Shown piece by piece: positions 1 through 8,297 of a stretch of DNA of 64,000 nucleotides. A program made the translations under genes and the position numbers. The notes below the pieces were generated by a model that was not told the DNA's origin, did no database searches, and saw only the letters and a list, made by a program, of their open reading frames with translations. Source of the stretch: Neobacillus endophyticus (GTDB lineage: Bacteria; Bacillota; Bacilli; Bacillales; Cytobacillaceae); the NCBI RefSeq assembly GCF_013248975.1, contig NZ_JABRWH010000001.1:1116001-1180000 (forward strand), written 5' to 3'. Within the stretch, counting starts at the first letter, position 1, and every line of letters begins with the position of its first letter.

Positions 1-60
1 GATTTAATAAAATTCAGATGAGTCCCAAAGGAGTTTATATAGAATTATATCTCTTACTTT

Positions 61-291
61 TTACTCATTAACAACATTGTGATTAAGTAAGATCGTATAA
101 TTCATGTGAGATACCACCGTATTTCTATTTTCATACCCCAAGTAAGTTTGGGAATCCTTCGAAATGTTTACAAGGACGCTTTTCTCTCTAACCTGGTAAA
201 CGACACCTTCATGTGCAATATATTTTCTATTAAAAGTAACGATATCTCCCACTTTAGCATTTATTACCTGTTGCTTTTTAATTTTTGACAT
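61..291 (-). CDS. DUF2187 / YkvS-like small protein
   Basis: A 76-aa protein. The central segment reads AKVGDIVTF, then a turn, then VYQVREKSVLVNI, and near the end NTVVSHMNYTIL. This is the pattern of the YkvS-like DUF2187 family, a small KOW/SH3-like beta-barrel of unknown role. I start it at the ATG at 291, which has GGAG eight bases upstream. The frame is open up to an ATG at 363, but that start has no ribosome site. It lies about 90 bases downstream of another small gene in the same direction, so both may be expressed from the leader carrying the c-di-GMP riboswitch at 739-818. The family call is from pattern recall; function is unknown. Confidence 0.7.
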   Translation of the reverse strand: MSKIKKQQVINAKVGDIVTFNRKYIAHEGVVYQVREKSVLVNISKDSQTYLGYENRNTVVSHMNYTILLNHNVVNE

Positions 292-379
292 TTTATTTAC
301 TCCATACATTAATTTATCAGTTTTATCTTTTTGACTAGGTAATTTGTTTATATGAATTTTCAATAATAGAAACTCATAG

Positions 380-622
380 TCATCCTAATTGAGTCTGATA
401 TTTATTAAGAAGTCTTTCACTTGCTAGGTTTAGATTCATTAAACACTCTTTTTTAATATTTACATCACAAATAAAATCATGAATTAAATCATATTTGATT
501 TCTGAGTGAATATCCTTCACTTGATTAGATGCTAAATTTTCAACTTTTTTCCTCTTGGCTAAACTTATCATTTCTCTTTCAAAATACTCTACAGAACCAA
601 ATAACACTTTCAATTTCCACAC
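380..622 (-). CDS. Small protein behind c-di-GMP riboswitch, faintly Spo0E-like
   Basis: An 80-aa protein that I do not recognise with confidence. It is charged, with no signal peptide or membrane segment. Two stretches, VKDIHSEIKYDLI and NLASERLLNKYQ, faintly resemble the SQELD-type helix of Spo0E-like aspartyl phosphatases, but the signature itself is absent, so this is only a hint. The frame opens with GTG at 622 behind a weak GAGTAGGT. An ATG at 571 is an alternative start. The start lies about 33 bases downstream of the terminator hairpin that follows a type I c-di-GMP riboswitch, so its expression should respond to c-di-GMP. The DUF2187 gene follows. Confidence 0.5.
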   Translation of the reverse strand: MWKLKVLFGSVEYFEREMISLAKRKKVENLASNQVKDIHSEIKYDLIHDFICDVNIKKECLMNLNLASERLLNKYQTQLG

Positions 623-654
623 CTACTCTTCTATTGGTTTTTATTTTAAATAAA

Positions 655-677
655 TAAAAAAGCCTCCAAAAAGAGGC
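655..677 (-). terminator. Expression-platform terminator of the c-di-GMP riboswitch
   Basis: On the minus strand GCCTC pairs with GAGGC around a T-rich loop and is followed by a run of T. It sits between the riboswitch aptamer and the start of the 80-aa gene. A conditional intrinsic terminator is the likely expression platform. Whether ligand promotes or prevents it cannot be read from the sequence. Confidence 0.65.
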
Positions 678-738
678 GGACTAATTAACCAATTATGTTG
701 TAGAGGTTAATGATTTCAAACATTAGTATCCGGTCTTT

Positions 739-818
739 TTGGCAACCCGACGATCATAGTCATAAGACCTTAGACTCGTGGCTTTGCGTCCTTTTCTTTC
801 GAAAAGTTTGCCTTTTTC
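739..818 (-). ncRNA. Cyclic di-GMP-I (GEMM-I) riboswitch aptamer
   Basis: The minus strand reads AAAAAGGCAAAC, then a short hairpin with a GAAA tetraloop (CTTTTCGAAAGAAAAG), then GACGCAAAGCCACGAGTCTAAGG, a second hairpin, and a closing GGGTTGCC. The GGCAAACC, GAAA loop and GACGCAAAGCC elements are the hallmarks of the type I c-di-GMP aptamer. A -10-like TATTAT/TATAGT lies just upstream (827-835). A terminator and then two small minus-strand genes follow. The window also encodes a diguanylate cyclase (47169-48725), a possible ligand source. Confidence 0.9.
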
Positions 819-840
819 ATTTTTATACTATAATAGTAAA

Positions 841-1173
841 ATCTAACTAAGATAATTTCAACATTTTTTCGACATAATTTTACAAAAAATTCACTCATCC
901 CTTATATTCCAATAAATAACTGAACATAGCTTATAAAAAAGGGGATCTATTGCAATGCCAAAACTCGTTAATTTGCACTAAAAACATTGAAAAATAAGTA
1001 AACGACGCGTGTCAATTCACACTCCATTTATTAAGAAGGCCCCTGAAAGCAAAATTCTTTAAAATACCTACTGAAGTCCGTTTAGGATTTATTATTCATT
1101 TCATTAACGGAATACCGCAAACTAGGTCTTTTTTAAGCTTCCAATTAATATTATGACTTAGTCAGCTTATTCC
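841..1173. other. Gene-free stretch before the terC-like gene
   Basis: About 330 AT-rich bases between the minus-strand riboswitch and the plus-strand TerC-like gene. I looked for a manganese (yybP-ykoY) riboswitch, which precedes some terC genes, and do not see its conserved blocks. No convincing ORF was found. Confidence 0.4.
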
Positions 1174-1186
1174 AGAGGTGAATATT

Positions 1187-1855
1187 TTGGAGATTTTCGG
1201 TTTGTCTTTTGCGGTTCTTTTGGAGGTTATTTTAATCAATATTGTATTAAGTGGAGATAACGCCGTTGTAATTGCCATGGCATCACGTAATGTGCCAAAG
1301 AAGCAACAAAAGAAAGCCATCTTTTGGGGAACATTTGGAGCTATTATTTTACGTTTAATTTTTGCAGTAGCAATTGTTTACCTGCTGCGCTTACCTTTCG
1401 TAACTTTTGTAGGCGGCCTTCTTCTAGTCTATATTGCCATAAAACTTCTACTAGGTAATGAGGAAGACTTTCATAAAGAAGGCGGCTCCAGTTTCATTTC
1501 CGCCGTGCAAACCATTATTGCTGCTGATGCCATCATGTCCCTTGATAATGTTCTAGCTATTGCTGGGGCGGTGGAAGGTAATATAGCCGGTATCATCATT
1601 GGAGTGATTGTTAGTATTCCGCTAGTTGTTTTTGGCAGCCAATTAATATTAAAGGCAATGGAAAAGTACCCAATCATCTCTTACGCTGGTGCTGGTATAT
1701 TAGCTTGGACAGCGGGTGAAATGATGGTGGGAGAACCCAAATTCGAGGATATTCTTCCCCAAGATTTCCATTTAATGATTCCTACTACGATTACAGTTCT
1801 TGTAATTGGTTTGGGATATTTAACTTCTAAGATCAAAACAGCAAAAGAAAGGTAA
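1187..1855 (+). CDS. TerC-family integral membrane protein (YjbE/YkoY type)
   Basis: About 222 aa with roughly seven hydrophobic helices. The first helix region carries INIVLSGDNAVVIAMA and a matching repeat, IIAADAIMSLDNVLAIAG, appears near the middle. The paired SGDNA / SLDNV acidic motifs inside membrane helices are the TerC family hallmark. Family members in Bacillus are linked to manganese export and to metalation of secreted proteins; that role is inferred here. I chose the TTG at 1187, with AGAGGTG six bases upstream; the frame is open from a GTG at 1178, which lacks its own site. It is a single-gene unit ended by a strong hairpin. Confidence 0.85.
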   Translation: MEIFGLSFAVLLEVILINIVLSGDNAVVIAMASRNVPKKQQKKAIFWGTFGAIILRLIFAVAIVYLLRLPFVTFVGGLLLVYIAIKLLLGNEEDFHKEGGSSFISAVQTIIAADAIMSLDNVLAIAGAVEGNIAGIIIGVIVSIPLVVFGSQLILKAMEKYPIISYAGAGILAWTAGEMMVGEPKFEDILPQDFHLMIPTTITVLVIGLGYLTSKIKTAKER

Positions 1856-1900
1856 GAAAAAATGCGTTACCTATTCCATTTTGCTTGATTAATAAAACCC

Positions 1901-1944
1901 AAAAATGGCGTGTCAAAACTGTTGTCAGTTTACACGCCATTTTT
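1901..1944. terminator. Bidirectional terminator between terC-like gene and cutC
   Basis: AAAAATGGCGTGT pairs perfectly with ACACGCCATTTTT, with an inner AAACTG/CAGTTT extension. A-run and T-run flanks make it usable from both strands. It separates the convergent TerC-like and CutC genes. Confidence 0.85.
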
Positions 1945-2002
1945 CTGTTCATTTATATGATCTCCGCCCTTTATTTTTACAAAGGGTTCAAAGAAAGCAA
2001 TT

Positions 2003-2650
2003 TCAAAAGACCGTGAGTTTGCCGACTATTTTCGTTCCATGGGCTTCATTAATGTTCAATCGTTTGGCTACAAGGTTCAGATTCTGATCTGTGATGCCGC
2101 CGCCAGGTAATATAAGGAGTCTGCCTGCTGCGTATTCTACATACTCCTTCAACCTATCGAGGTTCGATTCAATCGATGTATCGGATGGTCCCCCGTGTGT
2201 TAAGATCCGCTGAACTCGATGCTCTGCCAGCCAATCAATCGCACGAAATTGATATTCCGGTTTGATTTGATCAAAAGCCATATGAAAGGTAATATCCAAA
2301 CCATTTGCCTTTTCTAGTAAAATAAGCATGGCTTCTTCATCGATCCAATCAGACTGGTTCAGGCAGCCAATGACCACTCCGTCTACTCCCAGCTTTTTGA
2401 AATGAGCAAGATCGTGCCTTATGATTTGGATCTCGGCTTCATTATAAATGAAGTTTCCTCCTCTTGGCCTTATGATCGCCATTACTTTTATATTTTTACT
2501 TTTACAGTATTGAAGGGTTTGTAGCGCCACTCCATGGCTGGCCGTCGTGCCGCCTACTGAAAGATTGTCACATAATTCAATACGTCCTGCTCCACGTGCG
2601 ATCGCCTCGGGAACTACTGAGAAATTCTCCACACACACCTCTTTTAACAT
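2003..2650 (-). CDS. cutC: CutC family protein
   Basis: 215 aa covering the whole CutC domain. It begins with LKEVCVENF, followed by GAGRIELCDNLSVGGTT, VMAIIRPRGGNF, a central GVDGVVIGCLN, FHMAFDQ, and RILTHGGP near the end. This is the TIM-barrel CutC family, originally tied to copper homeostasis; the true reaction is unsettled. The ATG at 2650 is preceded by AGAGGTG. It is slightly shorter than the enterobacterial protein, as is usual for Firmicutes. It runs alone, convergent with the TerC-like gene and divergent from the next gene. Confidence 0.85.
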   Translation of the reverse strand: MLKEVCVENFSVVPEAIARGAGRIELCDNLSVGGTTASHGVALQTLQYCKSKNIKVMAIIRPRGGNFIYNEAEIQIIRHDLAHFKKLGVDGVVIGCLNQSDWIDEEAMLILLEKANGLDITFHMAFDQIKPEYQFRAIDWLAEHRVQRILTHGGPSDTSIESNLDRLKEYVEYAAGRLLILPGGGITDQNLNLVAKRLNINEAHGTKIVGKLTVF

Positions 2651-2795
2651 TGAAACACCCCTTCCCTTCTATTCCCATTATAAACGTTTTTTGATGCACA
2701 AAAATGTTCACAATTTTTTCAAAAATACAGTCGATCTGCCATGTCCTTTTTCCTTCCAGCTTTCTAAATGAAAGGTGAAAGGGTGGTGCAGAAAA

Positions 2796-3638
2796 ATGAA
2801 ATTTAAATCAGGGAATATTGAGAGGTTTGAGCAGTTTTCGCAATTTGCTAGTCTGAAGGAGTTTAATAACCATTTCGAAATGTGGCTCGTTGACTTTAAG
2901 CATCAATTTACGAAAGGAGAGCTTGTAGGGCTGAAGCGTTTGGCCCGCTTTGCTGCGAAGATTCCAGGGGTGTCGAATGCCAAAATCGGGACAATTTTAA
3001 AAGCGATTCACGAAGAATACCGTGACAACGGGATTTCCCGCTCTACATTTAAACGGATGATCCTGAAAGCTAAACAGTTCGAGATTCTGACGATTCATGA
3101 AACCGAGCGAAAAAACGGTTCTCAAACAAGCAATCTGTATGTTTTTAATCGTTGTCCGATAAATGAACCACCCAAAGCAGAAAAAATGAACCAGCCTAAT
3201 AAAACCATTATTCCTTCTGAAACCAACAACCCAAAAATAAATAAACGTAAAGAAACGCCTGAAACTTCAAAACAGGATTTGGATCATTCATTTGTCAGTG
3301 ACCGTGTGCCAACACCTTTTGTCCAGCTGGCGAAATGCTTTTTCTCCCAGACTCAGGTGATTGAGGAATACTGGAAGATGGTGCAAATCGCAGCGTACCG
3401 TAATGATCGGGAGAACGAGCAGGAGGAAATGCTGGAAACAGCTATGGATTCTTTTAGACAGATGATCCGCAAGCTGAAGTTGTTCAAAGTCAAAAATCCT
3501 TATGCCTATTTCTATGGAATCCTGAACCGCAAATTTGAAAGAAACTTTTATGATGAGTTTTTTGATGGATTTAGTGCCAGCAAACCGCCGCTGCTTCAGG
3601 TAAATGTTGATGGGGAGCTTTTAGCGATTGAGTGGTAG
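2796..3638 (+). CDS. Winged-helix cytosolic protein upstream of the 52-bp array
   Basis: 280 aa. The N-terminal 120 residues form a likely winged helix, with the recognition region around NGISRSTFKRMILKAK followed by a wing ending in SNLYVFNR. A polar linker rich in Asn, Pro and Lys covers about residues 130-170. A C-terminal helical domain contains YWKMVQIAAYR and NPYAYFYGILNRKF. The layout resembles plasmid or phage replication-initiation-type proteins and the many unnamed HTH proteins of Bacillus, but no function is established. I start at the ATG at 2796, which has GGTGG upstream. A 52-bp tandem array starts less than 100 bases after its stop, so iteron-like binding is a testable idea. 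Confidence 0.6.
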   Translation: MKFKSGNIERFEQFSQFASLKEFNNHFEMWLVDFKHQFTKGELVGLKRLARFAAKIPGVSNAKIGTILKAIHEEYRDNGISRSTFKRMILKAKQFEILTIHETERKNGSQTSNLYVFNRCPINEPPKAEKMNQPNKTIIPSETNNPKINKRKETPETSKQDLDHSFVSDRVPTPFVQLAKCFFSQTQVIEEYWKMVQIAAYRNDRENEQEEMLETAMDSFRQMIRKLKLFKVKNPYAYFYGILNRKFERNFYDEFFDGFSASKPPLLQVNVDGELLAIEW

Positions 3639-3721
3639 GCAGTACTTGGGCGAGGGATCAGTATGCCTAGAGGTTCAGACAGGCTGAGTGGGCAATCTTC
3701 AATAACTGGCCGTTTATGTGC

Positions 3722-4890
3722 GCTATTTGGACATGGCCAACGGCGAATCTTCTATTGCTGTCCGAATTCGAGGCCTATTCGGACATGGCCAACGGCGAAT
3801 CTTCTATTGCTGTCCGAATTCGAGGTCTAATCGGACATGGCCAACGGCGATTCTCCGATAGGTGTCCGAATTCGAGGCCTATTCGGACATGGCCAACGGC
3901 GATTCTTCTATTGCTGTCCGAATTCGAGGCCTATTCGGACATGGCAACCGGCGATTCTTCTATTGCTGTCCGAATTCGAGGGCTATTCGGACATGGTCAA
4001 CGGCGAATCTCTGATAGGTGTCCGAATTCGAGGCCTATTCGGACATGGCAACCGGCGAATCTCCTATTGCTGTCCGAATTCGAGGTCTATTCGGACATGG
4101 CCAACGGCGAATCTCTGATAGGTGTCCGAATTCGAGGCCTATTCGGACATGGCAACCGGCGAATCTCCTATTGCTGTCCGAATTCGAGGTCTATTCGGAC
4201 ATGGCCAACGGCGAATCTCCTATTGCTGTCCGAATTCGAGGCCTATTCGGACATGGCAACCGGCGAATCTTCTATTGCTGTCCGAATTCGAGGCCTATTC
4301 GGACATGGCAACCGGCGAATCTTCTATTGCTGTCCGAATTCGAGGGCTATTCGGACATGGTCATCGGCGAATCTCCGATAGGTGTCCGAATTCGAGGCCT
4401 ATTCGGACATGGCAACCGGCGAATCTTCTATTGCTGTCCGAATTCGAGGCCTATTCGGACATGGCCAACGGCGAATCTCCGATAACTGTCCGAATTCGAG
4501 GGCTATTCGGACATGGTCATCGGCGAATCTTCTATTGCTGTCCGAATACAAGGCCTATTCGGACATGGTCAACGGCGAATCTTCTATTGGTGTCCGAATT
4601 CGAGGCCTATTCGGACATGGCAACCGGCGAATCTTCTATTGCTGTCCGAATTCGAGGTCTATTCGGACATGGCCAACGGCGAATCTCCGATAACTGTCCG
4701 AATTCGAGGGCTATTCGGACATGGTCAACGGCGAATCTTCTATTGCTGTCCGAATTCGAGGCCTATTCGGACATGGTCAACGGCGAATCTCCAATAGTTG
4801 TTCTTATACCACGGCTATTCGGACTGGGTCACCAAGCGAATCTCCAATAGTTGTCCTTATACTAGGGCTATTCGAACAAGTCCCGACCGT
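3722..4890. repeat. 52-bp tandem repeat array, about 22 copies
   Basis: Successive copies are spaced exactly 52 bases apart, with ATTCGGACATGG recurring from about 3727 to about 4871. Each unit contains the inverted pair TTCGGACA / TGTCCGAA about 25 bases apart, then TTCGAGGCC. Internal positions vary between a few alternatives (GGCCAACGG or GGCAACCGG; CTATTGCTG, CGATAGGTG or CGATAACTG). The first and last units are degenerate. Because 52 is not a multiple of three and the unit lacks stops, all plus frames stay open; these are not treated as genes. Confidence 0.95.
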
Positions 4891-4930
4891 ATATGAATAA
4901 CCCTCCACTTTATAGAAAAAACAAAAAAAC

Positions 4931-4963
4931 AGTAGATTCCTCAAATACTAGAATTCTACTGTC
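4931..4963. terminator. Terminator after the chemoreceptor gene
   Basis: ACAGTAGA pairs with TCTACTGT across an inner TTC/GAA. On the minus strand the hairpin is followed by TTTTTTTG, so it serves the chemoreceptor gene ending at 5006. A second inverted repeat (GTGCCT/AGGCAC, 4974-4997) lies between. Confidence 0.7.
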
Positions 4964-5005
4964 TTTATTGCTAGTGCCTTTTAAAAAAACAGGCACCTCT
5001 ATAAC

Positions 5006-5824
5006 CTACTTCGCTGTCTCCTGCTTCAGCTTTTCAGCGGTTGCGACAATATGTGTGTAAGCTGCACTCATTTCCTGCATGCTGGTAGAGTGTTCTTGTG
5101 TGAAGGAGGCAATTTGATTGGTTGATGTATGTAATAAATCGATTGAGTTTTTGATTTTTCCGATTTGTTCTTCCATTTCTAGGAACATTTTTTTGCTGTT
5201 TTCGGCCATTTTCTGAATTTCTTTGGCTACTACAGCAAAACCGCGGCCGTGTTCGCCGGATCTGGCGGCTTCGATGGACGCGTTTAGCCCCAAGAGTTGT
5301 GATTGATTGGCGATATCCTTGGCTAAATGAAGAACAGAATGAATTTTATTAACATCCGATGTGATGGTATTAGCTTGATTCACTAAATCTTGCAATTTGG
5401 CGGATGCTTCCGTTGAAGCAACCGTCACTTGTTCAGTGGTTGCCGACATTTCCTCGACGATCGCAGTTAGTTCAGACGCCCCCATCCTTAATGTATCCAT
5501 TTTTTGATTGGAAACGATTGCACTAAGGACTCCAATGACCTTCCCGTTTTCAAGAATGGGATAGGCTGTAGAAATATAGGCAAAGCCAAATACTTCAGCT
5601 CCTCTTTCCTCTCGCAGCTCTTTTCCCAAGATTAATGCTTTTTCCGTGACAGTTCCACTATATTTATCAATGCTTGCTCCTACTTCAATTTTTAAGTCTA
5701 TTTTCTTTCCTGGCCTATATCCGATGACTTTTTCATGATCTGCCAGCACTACACATGCATCTTCTGGGAATACTCGCTGAAAATAATCCATTGACTCTAA
5801 TAAACTTGATAGTTTTCCATTCAT
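5006..5824 (-). CDS. Soluble methyl-accepting chemotaxis protein (YfmS-like)
   Basis: 272 aa with no membrane segment. Residues 1-110 form a small sensory domain containing [17 protein letters not shown] and [19 protein letters not shown]. The remainder is an MCP signalling helix hairpin with the conserved tip [19 protein letters not shown]. Length and design match B. subtilis YfmS, a cytosolic chemoreceptor that feeds CheA/CheW. The ATG at 5824 has a GGGGAAATG context. It stands alone and ends at a strong terminator. The signal sensed is unknown. Confidence 0.85.
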   Translation of the reverse strand: MNGKLSSLLESMDYFQRVFPEDACVVLADHEKVIGYRPGKKIDLKIEVGASIDKYSGTVTEKALILGKELREERGAEVFGFAYISTAYPILENGKVIGVLSAIVSNQKMDTLRMGASELTAIVEEMSATTEQVTVASTEASAKLQDLVNQANTITSDVNKIHSVLHLAKDIANQSQLLGLNASIEAARSGEHGRGFAVVAKEIQKMAENSKKMFLEMEEQIGKIKNSIDLLHTSTNQIASFTQEHSTSMQEMSAAYTHIVATAEKLKQETAK

Positions 5825-6001
5825 ATTGTCATTTCCCCTTCAATAGACTGTTGGACATTACTATTCTACTATATGGTGCTGAATAAATCTTTTAATTTTT
5901 CGACATCACCATCCAACACTTTTATTTTTAAAAATTTTATCCCCCCCTGTCCTTTTTCCCTCCAAAACACTAAATAAAAAGTGAGAGGAGGTGATAGAGA
6001 G

Positions 6002-6220
6002 ATGGCAAGATCACTTTTACAAGGAACCAAGCTGCGTTTGGTGTTTGATGGCGGGATGGATGAAAAAGGCAAGCCGATTCTGAAAACCAAATCCTTCAGC
6101 AATGTGAAGAAGGAGGCTTCGACGGATCAATTATTCCAGGCTGCCAGTGCCATTGCTACATTGTGCACAGAGACGCTGAACAAAGTGGAGCGTACGGACA
6201 GCTCGGAGATTTTAGCCTAA
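6002..6220 (+). CDS. DUF1659 protein
   Basis: 72 aa. It begins MARSLLQGTKLRLVFDGGMD, continues with PILKTKSFSNVKKEAS and TDQLFQAASAIATL, and ends EILA. This is the DUF1659 family of small Bacillaceae proteins with no known function. The start is the ATG at 6002 behind GGAGGTGATAGAGAG. A DUF2922 protein follows 38 bases later and a YvrJ protein lies about 1 kb on, the usual company of this family. A phage-like or sigma-factor-linked role has no direct support here. Confidence 0.8.
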   Translation: MARSLLQGTKLRLVFDGGMDEKGKPILKTKSFSNVKKEASTDQLFQAASAIATLCTETLNKVERTDSSEILA

Positions 6221-6258
6221 TGATCTGGTGAAATCCAATCGAATAGGAGGTGGAATGA

Positions 6259-6477
6259 ATGGCAAAGACATTGGAATTGCAGTTTACTACGGAGCTTGGT
6301 AAGATCGCGCGGTTATCGCTCGATAATCCGAAAGAACCGGTGAATGAAGCTGCTGTGAAACAAGCAATGGAGCAGATTATTGCTTCTGATGTTTTCACAA
6401 CGGCGAACGGCAAATTTGTTTCTGTCAAAGCAGCCCGCGTCGTGGATCGTAACATTACGGACTATGATATGGCTTAA
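6259..6477 (+). CDS. DUF2922 protein
   Basis: 72 aa: MAKTLELQFTTELGKIARLS, then DNPKEPVNEAAVKQAMEQII, ending NITDYDMA. This matches the DUF2922 family, typically found beside DUF1659. The ATG at 6259 is preceded by AGGAGGTGGAATGA. It forms a two-gene operon with the DUF1659 gene and is closed by a hairpin terminator. Function is unknown. Confidence 0.8.
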   Translation: MAKTLELQFTTELGKIARLSLDNPKEPVNEAAVKQAMEQIIASDVFTTANGKFVSVKAARVVDRNITDYDMA

Positions 6478-6487
6478 TAAGAAAGGC

Positions 6488-6521
6488 GAGGCCGGATTCA
6501 TTCAGAAGCCGGTCTCTTTTT
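6488..6521 (+). terminator. Terminator of the DUF1659-DUF2922 operon
   Basis: GAGGCCGG pairs with CCGGTCTC (one G-U pair) over a 13-base loop and is followed by TTTTTC. Confidence 0.75.
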
Positions 6522-6613
6522 CACCAGAAAACAGCTGCTTTTTTAAACTTTTGATGATTAGGCAAAAAAAATAGCCCTCGGGCGTTCTCGGGCAGATCCA
6601 GTAATTCGCGGCT

Positions 6614-7021
6614 TCAAACTGATACATTTATATGGACTCCTACAGCTGGCGGATTATAAACAAAACTGAACTTGCCTACTGGGGTACCAGTTCTGATGTC
6701 CGTATAAGGAATGCGATGCGGGGCTAACTGCGCATCATAGCTGATCTCCTGTACTTGAGCGCCAATCGAATCTTTGCTAGGAAAAAACGGTTGAAAGTTC
6801 GTTACAGGTTGTCCGGTGGTAATATCCGGGTAGTACCCCGTCTGGATCGTCGCGTTGGCTCCAGTTGATGTTGGTTTCACTTGATTACCTACTGCCTCTT
6901 TACCTTTTTCAACTGATTGAATAAATTGATCAACATGCTGGGCAAAATGTTGACTTGTTCCAGGCCTTGAAGCTAACCTGCTTAAAACATCATAAGTTGA
7001 CGTGATATGTAACACTGCCAT
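6614..7021 (-). CDS. Uncharacterised 135-aa protein
   Basis: 135 aa with no signal peptide or membrane helix. It contains a repeated phrase, YYPDITTGQPV near residue 63 and PYTDIRTGTPVGKF near residue 104, so it may be built from two related halves. The start is near-ideal, with the ATG at 7021 preceded by TTTGGAGGA. I do not recognise the family. It lies opposite to, and between, the DUF1659/DUF2922 pair and the YvrJ gene. A GC-rich hairpin with a T-run at about 6567-6597 may terminate it. Confidence 0.55.
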   Translation of the reverse strand: MAVLHITSTYDVLSRLASRPGTSQHFAQHVDQFIQSVEKGKEAVGNQVKPTSTGANATIQTGYYPDITTGQPVTNFQPFFPSKDSIGAQVQEISYDAQLAPHRIPYTDIRTGTPVGKFSFVYNPPAVGVHINVSV

Positions 7022-7243
7022 TCCTCCAAATTGCTTTTTATCAACATGTTACTTCTATTTTAGACTGAAATCGATAGGACCATCAAGTAGGGGTGAATAT
7101 TGATTTCTAAGCAAACGATTCTACTAAAGTTCATCTCGTTAATTACAATCGGTACTATCACTTATAAGTTTAGCGAGTAGTGCCCGGCCATCCCTCGAGT
7201 AAATCTATTAAACACATTCGATTAAAGAAAGGAGTGACACGCT

Positions 7244-7387
7244 GTGGAACAAATCATTCCGATCATTAGCGAAGTAGGCTTCCCGATCGCCGTGACCCTC
7301 TATCTGCTTTACCGGATCGAGGCAAAGCTGGATTTAGTCGTTGAATCGATTCAGAAGCTTCCGGAGCGAATGAAAGAACGTGCGTAG
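7244..7387 (+). CDS. YvrJ family small protein
   Basis: 47 aa, starting at GTG 7244 with AAAGGAG nine bases upstream. The sequence opens VEQIIPIISEVGFPIAVTLY and continues LLYRIEAKLD, then a short amphipathic tail with IQKLPERMKER. One short hydrophobic helix followed by a charged helix is the YvrJ family pattern. In B. subtilis yvrJ belongs to the SigO-RsoA regulon. Here a DUF1659/DUF2922 pair lies upstream and a sigma-70 family factor lies 1.4 kb downstream. Function is unknown. Confidence 0.8.
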   Translation: MEQIIPIISEVGFPIAVTLYLLYRIEAKLDLVVESIQKLPERMKERA

Positions 7388-7495
7388 AAACTGCCGTTTA
7401 CTTACATGGGGACCACCTTCAATAGGTGGTTCCACTTGTAAAAATCAGCGCTCACTTAGTACAAACTGGAAATTTCAAGTGCCTCTTTTGTTTAC

Positions 7496-7867
7496 TCACT
7501 TTGTTTTTAAATAGAAAGTTTCTTCATTGGAATCATTCCATTTTATCTTTACCTTTATTGGCTCATCTTCACGGGTTACTGAACATCCACTGCAAGAGCT
7601 GGAAGTTTGTATAGTTGCCCCTTTTATATTGTCTTCTTTTTTAATCATTTTGCCGTCATCGACATTTACTTCAAGGGTTTTAAACTTTGTCTTTCCATCT
7701 CCATTTTTATAGTGAAACGTATAATTTCCATTTTCATTATTCCCATCAATATGTACTGTATAGTTACCTTCCCAATGTTTGCTCTCCCCGGAGAATATGA
7801 TTTCTTTATCCGTACACCCGCAGATCATAAAAATCGACGCAATAAATACTAAACTAAGTTTTTTCAC
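7496..7867 (-). CDS. Small secreted lipoprotein
   Basis: About 123 aa from the GTG at 7867, which has GGGGAAG eight bases upstream. The signal peptide KKLSLVFIASIFMICGC ends in a lipobox (I-C-G-C), so the mature protein should be lipidated at Cys17 and held on the outer face of the membrane. The mature part is polar with many beta-type residues (NYTVHIDG, NYTFHYKNG) and a Cys pair in SSCSGCS. No family is recognised. It is divergent from the next small gene. Confidence 0.65.
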   Translation of the reverse strand: MKKLSLVFIASIFMICGCTDKEIIFSGESKHWEGNYTVHIDGNNENGNYTFHYKNGDGKTKFKTLEVNVDDGKMIKKEDNIKGATIQTSSSCSGCSVTREDEPIKVKIKWNDSNEETFYLKTK

Positions 7868-7972
7868 TTCTTGAACTTCCCCTTTCAAAATAACGTTCAT
7901 AAAAATTTAACACTTCTTTAAGAAATTCCAGGTCGTTTGGTCCATATATTAGGAGAAAAGGAGGTGAGGGCA

Positions 7973-8224
7973 ATGTCGGAGGAATCCCAACAACAGCCTC
8001 AAGAACAGCCCCAAGAAGATCACCAATCCCTGAAAAATGAGATTAAACAAGAATTAAAGGCAGAGTTTAGCCATGACCGTCAAAGAAGAAAACATCGAGT
8101 GCTTTATTCTGTAGGTATCTTCGTCCTTGGAGTGGTGATTGGCTTTGGCGGCGGAACAGCCGTGCATAGCGGCCACCATATGAATCACGGTCACTTCCAA
8201 AACTGGCATCATTCACGAAATTAA
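7973..8224 (+). CDS. Small membrane protein with His-rich tail
   Basis: 83 aa from the ATG at 7973 behind GGAGGTGAGGGCA. The N-terminal 40 residues are Gln/Glu-rich (QQQPQEQPQEDHQS). One membrane helix follows (LYSVGIFVLGVVIGFGGG). The C-terminus is rich in His (HSGHHMNHGHFQNWHHS), which suggests metal binding, though this is only inferred from composition. It ends just before a strong hairpin. No family is recognised. Confidence 0.6.
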   Translation: MSEESQQQPQEQPQEDHQSLKNEIKQELKAEFSHDRQRRKHRVLYSVGIFVLGVVIGFGGGTAVHSGHHMNHGHFQNWHHSRN

Positions 8225-8240
8225 CATTCATTCATACAAT

Positions 8241-8275
8241 CAGCCTGGAGGCCCCTCATCTCCAGGCTGATTCGT
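8241..8275 (+). terminator. Strong hairpin terminator
   Basis: CAGCCTGGAG pairs with CTCCAGGCTG over a nine-base loop, then ATTCGTTTGG. It ends the 83-aa gene. Confidence 0.75.
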
Positions 8276-8297
8276 TTGGTGTCAGGCACCAAACAGT

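Noticed and set aside
841..1173. Possible manganese riboswitch before the TerC-like gene
   Set aside because: Some terC genes have a yybP-ykoY RNA, but its conserved blocks are not seen here.
3716..4850. Several overlapping plus-strand ORFs of 93-242 codons with repeated MSEFEAYSDMATGES-like units
   Set aside because: They arise because the 52-bp repeat has no stop codon in any plus frame. There is no ribosome site, and the same DNA is open in three frames.
3722..4890. CRISPR array
   Set aside because: Copies are contiguous and similar over the full 52 bases, with no unique spacers and no cas genes in the window.
8278..8294. Short palindrome-like GGTGTCAGGCACC
   Set aside because: Similar short inverted words occur elsewhere in Bacillus genomes; one copy here supports no claim.
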